NCBI GenBank assembly: GCA_016742175.1
Contig: JACVCH010000006.1
Location: forward strand, 124,001 to 188,000
DNA length: 64,000 nt
Direction of reading: 5' to 3'
DNA from: Rhizobiaceae bacterium
GTDB lineage: Bacteria > Pseudomonadota > Alphaproteobacteria > Rhizobiales > Rhizobiaceae
Part shown: in pieces, positions 21,052 to 29,661 of the stretch
How positions within the stretch are numbered: position 1 is the stretch's first letter
Layout of the letters: every line of letters begins with the position of its first letter
Made by a program: the position numbers and the translations under genes
The notes under the pieces: generated by a model
The model's database searches: none
What the model was told of the DNA's origin: nothing
Seen by the model: only the letters and a program-made list of their open reading frames with translations

Positions 21052-21591
21052 TCAACCGGCGCGGGCGAGAAGCCAGGATGCGTAGGCGTCGATCGTCTGG
21101 TCGGCGATGCGCTGCATCAGTTCGGGCTCGACGCTCGTCCAGCCTTCGCCGGCCGTGCGCGCGCCGCGCTCCTGTCCCTGGATGCGGGTCAGCCGGTTGC
21201 CCTGGCCGTCGATGACGTCCCAGACATAGATGACGGTCGTCTGCGGGCCTTCGGTGATGGCCGAGAAATAGCCCTTCATCGTCAGGCCGTCGGCGCCGGC
21301 GGCAGGCGTCAGCGGAATGCCGAGTTCCTGCGCGCGGGCCGAGAGGCGCTGGTTGAGCGGGAGGACGGCGCTTTCGGGCGCGCCGATCGCCGGCGGGATG
21401 ACGAGCTGCGGATTGGCCGCGGCGGCGAGCGAGGCCGTCTGGTTTCCCGACGCCTGCGAGGCGGTCGCGATGGCCTCTTCCTGCGTGCTCGTCAGCGCAT
21501 TGGGCTCGACGCCGCTCGAACTCGTGCAGCCGGCGAGCGCAAGCGCCAGCAGGAGCGTCGAAATCTGCGGAATCGTCGTCCGGGCAACCAT
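21052..21591 (-). CDS. Hypothetical lipoprotein
   Basis: A 179-residue predicted lipoprotein: hydrophobic leader ending in the lipobox LALAGC, then a Ser/Thr/Ala-rich linker and a compact C-terminal domain (about residues 75-179) with VIYVWDVIDGQGNRL. I do not recognise the family. It begins 16 bases after the M24 gene, so both are probably co-transcribed. A GTG three codons upstream is an alternative start. Confidence 0.7.
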   Translation of the reverse strand: MVARTTIPQISTLLLALALAGCTSSSGVEPNALTSTQEEAIATASQASGNQTASLAAAANPQLVIPPAIGAPESAVLPLNQRLSARAQELGIPLTPAAGADGLTMKGYFSAITEGPQTTVIYVWDVIDGQGNRLTRIQGQERGARTAGEGWTSVEPELMQRIADQTIDAYASWLLARAG

Positions 21592-21607
21592 GGCGCGCAC
21601 TATGCCG

Positions 21608-22759
21608 TCACTGGACGATCAAGTCGAGGCCGTGGCGCGAGAGGGCGCGCGGCGCGGCATCGGTCGTGAGATAGGTTCGGCCGAGCGTCATGGCGGTTTC
21701 GGAGTCCGAATCCATGATGATCATGTGCGCGAAGAGCGTCATGTCGGGGGCGATGGGCTCGGGGCTGCCCGAATAGAACATCTGCCGGTCCATCCAGGAC
21801 GGGGTGAAGCGCGCGCCGACCGAATAGCCGCAGGCGTTGAGCCGGTGGCGGGTCAGGCCGCGCGCCTCCATCACCCTTGCATGGGCGTCGAAGACGTCGC
21901 CGAAGGTCGAGCCGGGCACCATCGCCTTTTCGACCGCGAGCAGCGCGTCGTGGCAGGCCTCGTAGAGCTCCTGGTGGCGCTTGGTCGCCTTGCCGATCAG
22001 GGCCGTGCGCATCATCGGCGCGTGGTAGTGCGCGAAGGCACCCGACCATTCGAGCGTCAACTGGTCGGTCTTGGTCAGCTTGCGGCGGCCGGACTTGTAG
22101 CGGCAGAGAAGCGCGTCGGCGCCCGAGCCGATTATGAACTCGTTGGCCGGATAGTCGCCGCCGCCGGCGAAGATCGCGCCCTGCATGGCCGCCAGGATCG
22201 CGCCTTCGTCGCCGCCCTGCCTGATGAGCGGCAGCGCGGCGTCGAGCGCGTCGTCGGAGAGCGCGGCGGCGCGCTCGGCCTTCTTGATCTCGGCCGGGCT
22301 CTTGAAGAGGCGCAGGCGCGAGACGAGGTCGGAGGCGTCCTCGATCTTGCCGAAGGTCTTCAACTGCTCGTCGAGCAGGCGCGCATTGTGGCCGGTCAGG
22401 CCGTGCGTGTCGTATTCGACGCCGACGCGGCAGCCGAGAAGGTCGAGATCGTTCAAAAGGTTGCGCAGGTCGGCGGTCGGGTCGGCCTTGTCGCGGTCGG
22501 TCCACAGGACGACGTTGTCGATGGTCGAGGTGTGCCGCGCCTGGCGCATGTCGGCCGAGCGGGTCAGAAGCACCATCGAGCCGTCCGACTTCACCACCAG
22601 CGACTGGAAGAAGCAGAAGCCGAACGTGTCGTAGCCGGTCAGCCAGTACATGCTTTCCTGCGCGAAAAGCAGGATCGCGTCGAGCTTGCGCTCGGCCATC
22701 TCGATCAGGAGACGGTCGCGGCGGGAATCGAATTCGCTTCTGTCGAAATGCAGCGCCAT
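21608..22759 (-). CDS. M24-family (creatinase/DoeA-like) protein lacking several metal ligands
   Basis: A 383-residue protein with a creatinase N-terminal domain (1-155) and an M24 pita-bread domain. The two aspartates that normally bind metal are not there: the segment reads LTLEWSGAFAHYHAPMMRTA, which resembles creatinase and ectoine hydrolase (DoeA) more than Xaa-Pro peptidases. The C-terminal GYSVGARFTPSWMDRQMF also looks DoeA-like. Likely a C-N hydrolase acting on a small molecule; substrate unknown. It starts 3 bases after the pgeF stop; a TTG one codon earlier is possible. Confidence 0.8.
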   Translation of the reverse strand: MALHFDRSEFDSRRDRLLIEMAERKLDAILLFAQESMYWLTGYDTFGFCFFQSLVVKSDGSMVLLTRSADMRQARHTSTIDNVVLWTDRDKADPTADLRNLLNDLDLLGCRVGVEYDTHGLTGHNARLLDEQLKTFGKIEDASDLVSRLRLFKSPAEIKKAERAAALSDDALDAALPLIRQGGDEGAILAAMQGAIFAGGGDYPANEFIIGSGADALLCRYKSGRRKLTKTDQLTLEWSGAFAHYHAPMMRTALIGKATKRHQELYEACHDALLAVEKAMVPGSTFGDVFDAHARVMEARGLTRHRLNACGYSVGARFTPSWMDRQMFYSGSPEPIAPDMTLFAHMIIMDSDSETAMTLGRTYLTTDAAPRALSRHGLDLIVQ

Positions 22760-22762
22760 CAA

Positions 22763-23557
22763 TCAGGTCTCCAGGACGATTGCGGAGAGCTGGCGGCCGT
22801 AATCGGGCTCCTGCCTGTGCGTCGTCCGCCTGTAGGAAAAGAAGTTTTCGGCTTCCGCATAGGTGCAGCGCGCGACATGGTCAACCGTCACGCCCGCGCG
22901 CGTCAGCCGGTCGATCGTGTAGCGGTTCAGGTCGAACATCGCGTGGCCGGCGTTCGCCGAGGGCGCGAGATAGGCTTCGTTCGCACCGTCCGCCGCGATC
23001 AGATCGGCGACGCGTTCCGGGCCCACTTCGTAGTTCGCCGCGCTGATCGCCGGGCCGAGCACGGCGCGGATGTTCGCGCGGTCCGCGCCGAGTTTTTCCA
23101 TCGCCGCGAGCGTGTTCTCGATGATTCGGTAAACCGCGCCTTTCCAGCCGGCATGGGCGGCGCCGATCACGCCTGCATCGGCGTCGGCAAAGAGGATCGG
23201 GCCGCAATCGGCCGTCAGCACGCCGAGCGCGATGCCGGGCGTCGCGGTCACCAGAGCATCTGCCTTCGGGCGCTGGTCATAGGGGATCGGCGCGGTCACG
23301 ATCTCGACATCGGGCGAATGGACCTGATGCACGGTCGTCAGATGCGTCTGGGGCACGCCGAGCCATTTGGCCGCGCGCCGGCGGTTCTCGACGACCGCCT
23401 CGCGCGAATCGTTCGAGCCGAGGCCGACATTCAAGCCGCGATAGATGCCGTCCGACACGCCGCCGGTGCGCGTGAAGAAGCCGTGGCGTATGCCCTTGGG
23501 CGCAAGTGTGTCGAGTAGATCGGACCGCACCGGGTCCGGTCGAGCCAGATCGAGCAT
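22763..23557 (-). CDS. pgeF: PgeF/YfiH family multicopper-type protein (purine nucleoside phosphorylase, peptidoglycan editing factor)
   Basis: A 264-residue protein of the YfiH family. The metal-site residues are visible in TTVHQVHSPDVE, VLTADCGPILFAD and AAHAGWKGAVYR. Members have purine nucleoside phosphorylase activity, and in E. coli PgeF helps keep the normal peptidoglycan stem peptide. In this window it lies downstream of lgt and the methyltransferase, and upstream of the M24 gene on the same strand. Confidence 0.93.
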   Translation of the reverse strand: MLDLARPDPVRSDLLDTLAPKGIRHGFFTRTGGVSDGIYRGLNVGLGSNDSREAVVENRRRAAKWLGVPQTHLTTVHQVHSPDVEIVTAPIPYDQRPKADALVTATPGIALGVLTADCGPILFADADAGVIGAAHAGWKGAVYRIIENTLAAMEKLGADRANIRAVLGPAISAANYEVGPERVADLIAADGANEAYLAPSANAGHAMFDLNRYTIDRLTRAGVTVDHVARCTYAEAENFFSYRRTTHRQEPDYGRQLSAIVLET

Positions 23558-23645
23558 ATGCCGCCTTCTCGTCTTCTGCCGGGTCGGGCGCGATGGTGGT
23601 GGAGGGGAGGGGTGGTGTCAATTGGGGGGTGGTTGGCGCCAAGGC

Positions 23646-23794
23646 ACCCCCACTCCGCCTCGCTGCACTCGGCACCTCTCCCCCTCAAAAGGGGAGAGGA
23701 AACGCTGCCGCACGCTCAGCGCCTCTCCAGCTTGGTTTCCTCTCCCCTTTTGAGGGGGAGAGGTGGCGAGGCGAAGCCGAGACGGAGTGGGGGT
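23646..23794. repeat. Long inverted repeat between the MidA-like gene and pgeF
   Basis: Positions 23646-23703 and 23735-23794 are near-perfect reverse complements (about 58 bp) around a loop of about 31 bases. The core is cccctcaaaagggg, similar to the shorter perfect repeat at 10871-10985. The right arm ends exactly at the stop codon of the methyltransferase gene. Confidence 0.88.
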
Positions 23795-24840
23795 CAGCGC
23801 GGCGGCAGACCAGTCACGTCCCGTCCCACCATCAAAACCTTGAACAACTCTCCCATCTCCTTCACCCCCGCCAGCCTTTCGACCTCACCCCTAAGCCGCT
23901 CCTGCAATCCCGCGTCGCCGCCCGCACCCAGTTGCCCCGCCCGTTCGAGCAATCCCATGCCGAGCAAGAACCGAGCCTGCGTCATGGCGCGGGTTTGCAA
24001 GCCGGCCGCGCCGGCGGCCGCGGCAAGCTCGGCAAAATCGACATGGCTCGTCAGATCCGCCTGGCCGGGCGTCGCCAGCACATCGACATAGGCGTGGGCG
24101 CGGATCGCCTGCAGCGTGTCGCCGATTCCCGTCACCGGATGCCCGTAGTCGATGAACAGCCCCGCGCCGCCATCCCGTGCAATCCGCTCGGCGACCTCCT
24201 GCATCAGTGCATTGCGGGCGGGTGCGATTTCGAAGATCGCGCCGTTCGGCGCATCGGGCAAAGGCGCGTCAGTCGAGCCGGGCCCCGCCACGAACGTTAG
24301 GGCGCCATCGGTATCGAGCCCGACGCAGCGCTCGCGCCAGCCCTGCGACGTCTTCACGAATTGCCGGATCGGGATCGCGTCGAAGAGTTCGTTGCCGACG
24401 ATGAAGAGCGGCGCGCCGGGCAACTCCCCGATGTCGCGGTGCCAGGTCGTGCTCGTCTCGCCCAGCGTCCGCTTCTGCACCTCGACCAGCCGCGGGCTGG
24501 TTTCGATCATCGCGACACGCCGTGTCAAATCCGGCGCGATGCGGGCGAGCGTGCGCAGCATGTCTCGCATCAGCGTCCCACGTCCCGGCCCGATCTCCGC
24601 GAGGATCGCGTCCTGCGGTGCGCCGGCCGCCTGCCATGCCGAGGCGAGCCAGACGGCGACGAGTTCGCCGAACATCTGGCTGATCTCCGGCGCGGTGGTG
24701 AAGTCACCCTTCGCGCCGAAGGGCTCGCGCGTCGTGTAGTAGCCGTCCGCCGGATCGAAGAGGCACAGCGCCATGTAGTGCGAGACGGGGATCGGCCCCG
24801 CCTCGGCGATGAGTTCGGCGATGCGGTCCCTGAGGCTCAC
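23794..24840 (-). CDS. Class I SAM-dependent methyltransferase, MidA/NDUFAF7 family (DUF185)
   Basis: A 348-residue protein of the family whose eukaryotic member NDUFAF7 dimethylates an arginine of complex I subunit NDUFS2. The SAM-binding motif [17 protein letters not shown] and the [16 protein letters not shown] and GLFIDYGH blocks are present. Translation starts at GTG 24840, overlapping the lgt stop by 4 bases. The pairing with lgt is common in Rhizobiales, as far as I recall. A role in complex I assembly here is inferred from the family. Confidence 0.9.
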   Translation of the reverse strand: MSLRDRIAELIAEAGPIPVSHYMALCLFDPADGYYTTREPFGAKGDFTTAPEISQMFGELVAVWLASAWQAAGAPQDAILAEIGPGRGTLMRDMLRTLARIAPDLTRRVAMIETSPRLVEVQKRTLGETSTTWHRDIGELPGAPLFIVGNELFDAIPIRQFVKTSQGWRERCVGLDTDGALTFVAGPGSTDAPLPDAPNGAIFEIAPARNALMQEVAERIARDGGAGLFIDYGHPVTGIGDTLQAIRAHAYVDVLATPGQADLTSHVDFAELAAAAGAAGLQTRAMTQARFLLGMGLLERAGQLGAGGDAGLQERLRGEVERLAGVKEMGELFKVLMVGRDVTGLPPR

Positions 24841-25673
24841 GCCGCCCGGCGCGCCCGGGCCATCGCCCAAACACCCAGCAGCACCAGCGGAACCGACAGG
24901 ATCATGCCCATGGTCAGCCAGTTGCCGGCGAGGTAGCCGATATGCGCGTCCGGCTCGCGGAAGAACTCGACGATGATGCGCGAGAGCCCGTAGCCGGCGA
25001 TGAAGACGCCGGCGAGGAAGCCCGGCTGCTTCAGCTTCAACCCCTTGTGCGTGAGCACGAAGAGGACGAGGAAGAGCACGAGGCCTTCGAGGATCGCCTC
25101 GTAAATCTGGCTCGGATGACGTGCGAAGGGGCCGCCATTGGGGAAGACGACCGCCCATGGAACGTCGGTCGGCCGGCCCCAGAGTTCGGAATTGATGAAG
25201 TTCGTCACCCGCACGATGCCGAGGCCGACCGGCGCGCCGACCGCGATCGTGTCGAACAGGCTCCAGGGGGAAAAGCCGCGTCGGCGCGCGAAGAGGATCA
25301 TCGCGATCGTGACGCCCGCGAGCCCGCCATGGAACGACATGCCGCCGCGCCAGATCGCTAGCGCGTCGAGCGGGTTTTCCGCATAGCGCGCGAAATCGTA
25401 GAACAGCATGTAGCCGATGCGCCCGCCGAGCACGACGCCGGCCGCCGCCCAGATCAGGAAGTCGTCGATGTCGACCGGCTTGATCGGCGCGGTGTCGTTC
25501 GGCCACAGATGCGGCGTGGCGATCAGGCGCCGCGCATACCACCAGGCGAAGAGGATTCCGACCACATAGCCGAGCCCGTACCAGTGGATCGCGAGCGGAC
25601 CGAGCTGCAGCGCGACGGGGTCGATGTTCGGGAAGGCGAGCGCCGTCAGGGGAAGGGCGAGATAGTCGGGCAA
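24837..25673 (-). CDS. lgt: Prolipoprotein diacylglyceryl transferase
   Basis: Inner-membrane enzyme that transfers diacylglycerol to the lipobox cysteine of prolipoproteins, the first step of lipoprotein maturation; 278 residues, about seven helices. The family signature [11 protein letters not shown] and the [13 protein letters not shown] and [14 protein letters not shown] blocks are intact. The start is TTG at 25673 with a GGAG site; no suitable ATG lies near. Client lipoproteins in this window include the genes at 21052, 45428 and 62525. Confidence 0.97.
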   Translation of the reverse strand: MPDYLALPLTALAFPNIDPVALQLGPLAIHWYGLGYVVGILFAWWYARRLIATPHLWPNDTAPIKPVDIDDFLIWAAAGVVLGGRIGYMLFYDFARYAENPLDALAIWRGGMSFHGGLAGVTIAMILFARRRGFSPWSLFDTIAVGAPVGLGIVRVTNFINSELWGRPTDVPWAVVFPNGGPFARHPSQIYEAILEGLVLFLVLFVLTHKGLKLKQPGFLAGVFIAGYGLSRIIVEFFREPDAHIGYLAGNWLTMGMILSVPLVLLGVWAMARARRAA

Positions 25674-25812
25674 GGAAGGCTCCGCAGGCGAATGTCGCGG
25701 GCCTCATATGGCGCGGGCGGGTTTGCCGGGTCAAGCGGCCCGCTTTTCCTTGCAATGGACCCGGGCGGCGACTACCTCAGACGAAACGGTGTTCCTGACG
25801 CGAGGTGTGAAG

Positions 25813-26085
25813 ATGTCGACCGGCCCCAACCGCATTCTGGACGAGTTCGCCAAGCTGATGACGGATGCCGCCGGCGCCGCGCAGGGCGTGCGCCGCGAGT
25901 TCGAGACGGCCTTTCGCGGCCAGGCCGAACGCATCCTGAATTCCATGGACCTCGTCCAGCGCGAGGAATTCGAGGCGGTGCGCGAAATGGCGCTGAAGGC
26001 GCGCGCCGAAAACGAGAAGCTGGCCGCGCGTATCGACGCGCTGGAGGCCAAACTCGCTGACAAGCCGGTCGAACCGACCCACTGA
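25813..26085 (+). CDS. ubiK: Ubiquinone biosynthesis accessory factor UbiK-like (BMFP domain)
   Basis: A 90-residue protein: residues 1-50 form an amphipathic helix (NRILDEFAKLMTDAAGAAQG), and residues 45-85 a coiled coil with VQREEFEAVREMALKARAENEKLAARIDALEAKL, split here into its heptads. This is the BMFP/YqiC pattern. UbiK helps the late steps of ubiquinone synthesis in proteobacteria. Divergent from lgt; ATG 25813 is chosen because in-frame sequence upstream overlaps the lgt promoter zone. Confidence 0.8.
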   Translation: MSTGPNRILDEFAKLMTDAAGAAQGVRREFETAFRGQAERILNSMDLVQREEFEAVREMALKARAENEKLAARIDALEAKLADKPVEPTH

Positions 26086-26444
26086 GCGCGTCTGCCGGAC
26101 GGCAAGACAAGTTTTGCGCAAGTTTCGCGCCCGTGTTTCTCCACAGGGCCCCGGCGCGAAAACGCCTTTTCGCTGAATCGCTTAAGCGTTCCTTCATCTT
26201 TGCCGCCTTGCGACTATCCACATGTTGCTCCGGCCCGCTCCCAAAAAGGGGCTGTTCACGGGACTCGGCATCAATAGACTGAATTTACAGCATGATTCGA
26301 AGCGCTCCCGAGTGTTCGATCCATGCGGGAGAGGGCGGGGCGACCGGGATCGTACCGCTTCGACCAAGGGTTTCAGTCCGTGTGGGGCAGGTCCTGAATG
26401 GCGCTATTCCTGCGCCGGGAACGAACGGGAAAGCAAAGATCTTG
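26086..26444. other. Intergenic region between ubiK and the YbjN-domain gene
   Basis: 359 bases without a convincing gene. It holds a 7-bp hairpin gcgaaaa-cgcc-ttttcgc at 26156-26173, a 10-bp palindrome cgcttaagcg near 26180 and ctatccaca near 26213, one base from a DnaA box. No clear promoter or terminator was identified. Confidence 0.5.
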
Positions 26445-26945
26445 ATGAGCCTTCTTGAACTCGATATCGCCCGCGATCTCCACCCGGTGGATGTGATCGA
26501 GCATGTCGCCAACACCAACGAATGGTCGTTCGAGCGGACAGGCAGCGACGAGATCGCGATCTCGGTGGCGGGGAGCTGGACGGACTATCACGTCTCCTTC
26601 TCGTGGATGGAGGATTTCGAGGCGCTGCACCTGGCCTGCGCCTTCGACATCAAGGTTCCCGAAAACCGCACCCTCGAAGTCATGCGCCTGCTCTCGCTCA
26701 TCAACGAGCAGATGCTGTTCGGCCATTTCGACCTGTGGGAGCAGGAAGGCGCGATCATGTTCCGCCAGTCGCTGCTGCTCTCGGGCGGCGCCGAGCCGAC
26801 GAGCCAGCAGGTCGAAGTCCTGCTGCACTCCGCGCTCGAAGCCTGCGAATGCTACTTCCCCGCCTTCCAGTTCGTCGTCTGGTCCGGCTCGAGCGCCAAG
26901 GATGCGCTGGCGAATGTGCTCTTCGAGACCCGCGGCAACGCGTAA
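26445..26945 (+). CDS. YbjN domain-containing protein
   Basis: A 166-residue soluble protein of the YbjN family (a fold related to type III secretion chaperones). Visible features are the HPVDVIEHVANTNEWSFERTGSDEIAI start, the YHVSFSWMEDFEALHLACAFD strand block and NEQMLFGHFDLWEQEGAIMFRQSL. E. coli YbjN affects motility and stress; function here is unknown. ATG 26445 opens MSLLELDIARDLHP, and in-frame sequence before it looks noncoding. Confidence 0.85.
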   Translation: MSLLELDIARDLHPVDVIEHVANTNEWSFERTGSDEIAISVAGSWTDYHVSFSWMEDFEALHLACAFDIKVPENRTLEVMRLLSLINEQMLFGHFDLWEQEGAIMFRQSLLLSGGAEPTSQQVEVLLHSALEACECYFPAFQFVVWSGSSAKDALANVLFETRGNA

Positions 26946-27063
26946 ATTCGGGTGAGGGTGGCCTGCAAACGGCCGCTTTCTGCGCTTCCGGTGCTCACGT
27001 ACTGAAGTACGCTCCGCTCCGGTTCTCGAAATCGACCGTTTTCGGCTCACCCTGACCCGAATT
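26945..27063. repeat. Inverted-repeat element with inner hairpin
   Basis: Outer arms at 26945-26960 and 27048-27063 (aattcgggtgagggtg and its complement with one mismatch) enclose an inner hairpin cgtac-tgaa-gtacg at 26998-27011. The left arm begins at the last base of the YbjN gene. It looks like a dispersed palindromic element and could act as a terminator or processing site between the YbjN gene and csaA. Confidence 0.7.
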
Positions 27064-27088
27064 GGCGCCGTCGCGCAAAGAGACATCC

Positions 27089-27448
27089 ATGTCCGCAAGT
27101 TCCGACCTGAAACCCGAGATCAGCTTCGCCGATTTCGACAAGGTCGACATCCGGGCGGGCACGATCGTCGAGGCTGAGCCCTATCCGGAGGCGCGCAGGC
27201 CGTCGATCAAGCTCAAGATCGATTTCGGTGCCCCGCTGGGGGTGAAGAAGTCTTCCGCGCAGATCACCACGCACTACGAGGCCGCCGACCTCGTCGGCAA
27301 GCAGGTCATGGCCGTTGTGAACTTCCCGCCGCGCCAGATCGGTAAGTTCATGTCCGAAGTGCTGACATTGGGTTTTCCGGACGAGGGTGGGGAGGTCGTG
27401 CTCGGCGCGATCGACAAGCGCGTGCCGGATGGTGGGCGGTTGTTTTAG
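27089..27448 (+). CDS. csaA: CsaA-like tRNA-binding protein
   Basis: A 119-residue OB-fold protein with the EMAP-II/Trbp-like sequence DFDKVDIRAGTIVEAEPYPEA... and ITTHYEAADLVGKQVMAVVNFPPRQIGKFMSEVLTLG (in parts). Such proteins bind tRNA and have been described as chaperone-like export factors in Bacillus. ATG 27089 is preferred over a TTG nine codons upstream that lies in the repeat arm. Confidence 0.9.
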   Translation: MSASSDLKPEISFADFDKVDIRAGTIVEAEPYPEARRPSIKLKIDFGAPLGVKKSSAQITTHYEAADLVGKQVMAVVNFPPRQIGKFMSEVLTLGFPDEGGEVVLGAIDKRVPDGGRLF

Positions 27449-27485
27449 GCGTATTTTTCTGGCCGCTTGTGGGTTTCATCGATAC

Positions 27486-27610
27486 CGAGGCATGGATTCC
27501 TGTGACGAGCACAGGAATGACGGAGATGTTGGTGCAGCTCGCAATGGTTGGCGACTAGCTTCACCCGATCCGCCGTCATTCCTGTGCTTGTCACAGGAAT
27601 CCAGGCCTCG
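27486..27610. repeat. Palindromic repeat, family with 32156-32287
   Basis: Arms at 27486-27523 and 27573-27610 are 38-bp reverse complements with few mismatches. Each arm itself folds (attcctgtga-cgag-cacaggaat). The right arm is identical in sequence to the right arm of the element at 32250-32287. Confidence 0.88.
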
Positions 27611-27646
27611 AACTCCGCGCCAAGCGCAAGCGGCGCCGACCCGTCC

Positions 27647-28060
27647 CTACTCGTCCTCGCGCCGCGACCGCTCGGCATGCCAGTCTCGGTCGATGCGGCC
27701 TTCCTCGGCCTTGTGGAAATATTGCGAGCAGACCAGCCAGCCCTTGAGCGGGCGCAGGAGCGCGGCGCAGCAGGCGACGATCAGCGGCAGGGTCGTCACC
27801 ACGTGGACCCAGAGCGGCGGCTCGAAATTGACCTGTATCCACACCGCGAAGGCGAGCGCCGGCACGCAGGCCAGCGACATGGCGAAGAAGGCCGGGCCGT
27901 CGGCCGGGTCGGCGAAGGAATAGTCGAGGCCGCAGACCTCGCAGCGCGGGGCGAGCGTCAGGAAGCCGTCAAACAGGTGCCCCTTCTGGCATTGCGGGCA
28001 GCGGCCCAGAATGCCGGTCTTCATCGGATTGTCGGTGGGGTTGTGAATCGTGTCGGTCAT
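27647..28060 (-). CDS. DUF983 family membrane protein
   Basis: A 137-residue protein. An N-terminal zinc-ribbon pattern (RCPQCQKGHLF ... RCEVCGLDY, two CxxC pairs) is followed by the DPADGPAFFAM motif and two membrane helices. This is the DUF983 layout, whose function is unknown. Genes of this family often lie near respiratory-chain genes. ATG 28060 was chosen; ATG 28024 would remove 12 residues without touching the motif. Confidence 0.87.
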   Translation of the reverse strand: MTDTIHNPTDNPMKTGILGRCPQCQKGHLFDGFLTLAPRCEVCGLDYSFADPADGPAFFAMSLACVPALAFAVWIQVNFEPPLWVHVVTTLPLIVACCAALLRPLKGWLVCSQYFHKAEEGRIDRDWHAERSRREDE

Positions 28061-28187
28061 CGTCTTGCACCTCGCCGGCCGATCCGTGGCAGACATCGTT
28101 GGCCGCGACAATGCGGCAAGTCACCCTGCGGCAATCGAGCAGGGTACGCCCTCAGAGGCGCATGCTCTCCACCGGCATTGCGCGCGG

Positions 28188-29597
28188 TCACGCCGGAACG
28201 CGGATGACGGCGCGCAGGCCGCCGAGCGGGCTTTCGCCCAGCGTGATGTCGCCGCCATGGGCGCGGGCGATGTCGCGGGCGATGGAGAGGCCGAGGCCAG
28301 TGCCGCTGGCGTCCTGGTTGCGCGCCTCGTCGAGGCGCACGAAGGGCTTGAACACGTCCTCGCGCCGCTCGGCGGGAATGCCCGGCCCGTTGTCGTCGAC
28401 GGTGACGGTGAGCGACCCGGCCGAATGGACGGCCGCGATCTCGACCTTCTTGGCATAGCGGAACGCGTTGCCGACGATGTTCGACAGGAGCCGCGAGAAG
28501 GCGATGGGGCGTACGGTGATCTCGGGCCGGCCGGACAGCTTGGTCGTCAGCTTGCGCTTTCTCAGCTTGGCCTCCGCCTCCAGCTTGCCGAGGAATTCCT
28601 CGAGGTCGAAGAATCCGGTGTCTTCCGAGGCGTCGCCCTTGGCGAAGGCGAGATAGCCTTCCAGCATCGACTGCATGTCGTCGATGTCCTGCTCCATCGG
28701 CCGCGTGTCCATCTTGGAGCCGGCGAGCGCGAGTTGCAGCTTGAAGCGGGTCAGGATGGTGCGCAAATCGTGGCTGACGCCGGTCAGCATCGCCGTGCGC
28801 TGCTCGATCTGGCGCTCGATGCGCTCGCGCATCAAGATGAAGGCCTTGCCGGCGCGGCGCACCTCGTCGGCCCCGCGCGGGCGGAAGTCGGTCGGCATCG
28901 GCCGGCCCTTGCCGAAGCTTTCGGCGGCTTCCGCAAGCTGCAGGATGGGGCGGATCTGGTTGCGCAGGAAGGCGATGGCGATGGCGAGCAGCACCAGCGA
29001 CGTGCCGCCCATCCACAGAAGGAAGATGTGCGTGTTCGAGGCATAGGTCTGCGAGCGGCGGGCGAAGACGCGCAGCACCTTGTCCTGAAGCTGGACGCGA
29101 ATCTCCACGACGTTGGAATTGCCGACCGTGTCGAGCCAGAACGGCCGGTTGATCTGGCGGTTGATCTCCTGGCTCAGGAAATGGTCGAGGATCGAGAAGA
29201 ACGGCTTCGGCCCCGGCGCGGGCAGGGGATCGGGCGGCAGGATGTCGACCTTCAGGCCCAGCCGCTCCTGCGCGATGCGGATCGCGTTGGCGTAGTTGTC
29301 GCCCGGCGGATAGGTCTCGATCATGTCGATGATAGCGGCGATGTCGCGCGTGACGCCGGCCGAAAGGCGCATCGTCACCGTCTGCCAGTGCCGCTCCATG
29401 AAGACGAAGGCGACGATCGACTGGAACAGGATCATCGGCGCGATGACGATGATCAGCGAGCGCGCGTAAAGGCGCTTGGGCATGTAGCGTGCGACGCGCC
29501 GCGCGCTGCGCTGCCACAGCGCCATGACGCTCTCGCCGAAGCTCGGCGCCGGCTTGTGCGCCTCGCTCTGCCGTTCCGTGATGTCCGAACTCGCCAT
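28188..29597 (-). CDS. Sensor histidine kinase, EnvZ type
   Basis: A 469-residue inner-membrane kinase: helix 1 near residues 45-65, a periplasmic domain of about 130 residues, helix 2 near residues 185-205, HAMP linker, then the phospho-acceptor box GVSHDLRTILTRFKL. The ATP domain has VGNAFRYAKK (N box), DDNGPGIP (G1) and GTGLGLSIARDIARAHGG (G2). It lies 64 bases after the response regulator gene on the same strand and most likely phosphorylates it. ATG 29597 sits behind ggcagg; a GTG two codons earlier is possible. Confidence 0.94.
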   Translation of the reverse strand: MASSDITERQSEAHKPAPSFGESVMALWQRSARRVARYMPKRLYARSLIIVIAPMILFQSIVAFVFMERHWQTVTMRLSAGVTRDIAAIIDMIETYPPGDNYANAIRIAQERLGLKVDILPPDPLPAPGPKPFFSILDHFLSQEINRQINRPFWLDTVGNSNVVEIRVQLQDKVLRVFARRSQTYASNTHIFLLWMGGTSLVLLAIAIAFLRNQIRPILQLAEAAESFGKGRPMPTDFRPRGADEVRRAGKAFILMRERIERQIEQRTAMLTGVSHDLRTILTRFKLQLALAGSKMDTRPMEQDIDDMQSMLEGYLAFAKGDASEDTGFFDLEEFLGKLEAEAKLRKRKLTTKLSGRPEITVRPIAFSRLLSNIVGNAFRYAKKVEIAAVHSAGSLTVTVDDNGPGIPAERREDVFKPFVRLDEARNQDASGTGLGLSIARDIARAHGGDITLGESPLGGLRAVIRVPA

Positions 29598-29661
29598 CGT
29601 CACCTGCCGCCTGCCCCGGTCAGGATAGGGCGAAGCGATGCTCCAAGGAAAGCCTTGCGCG

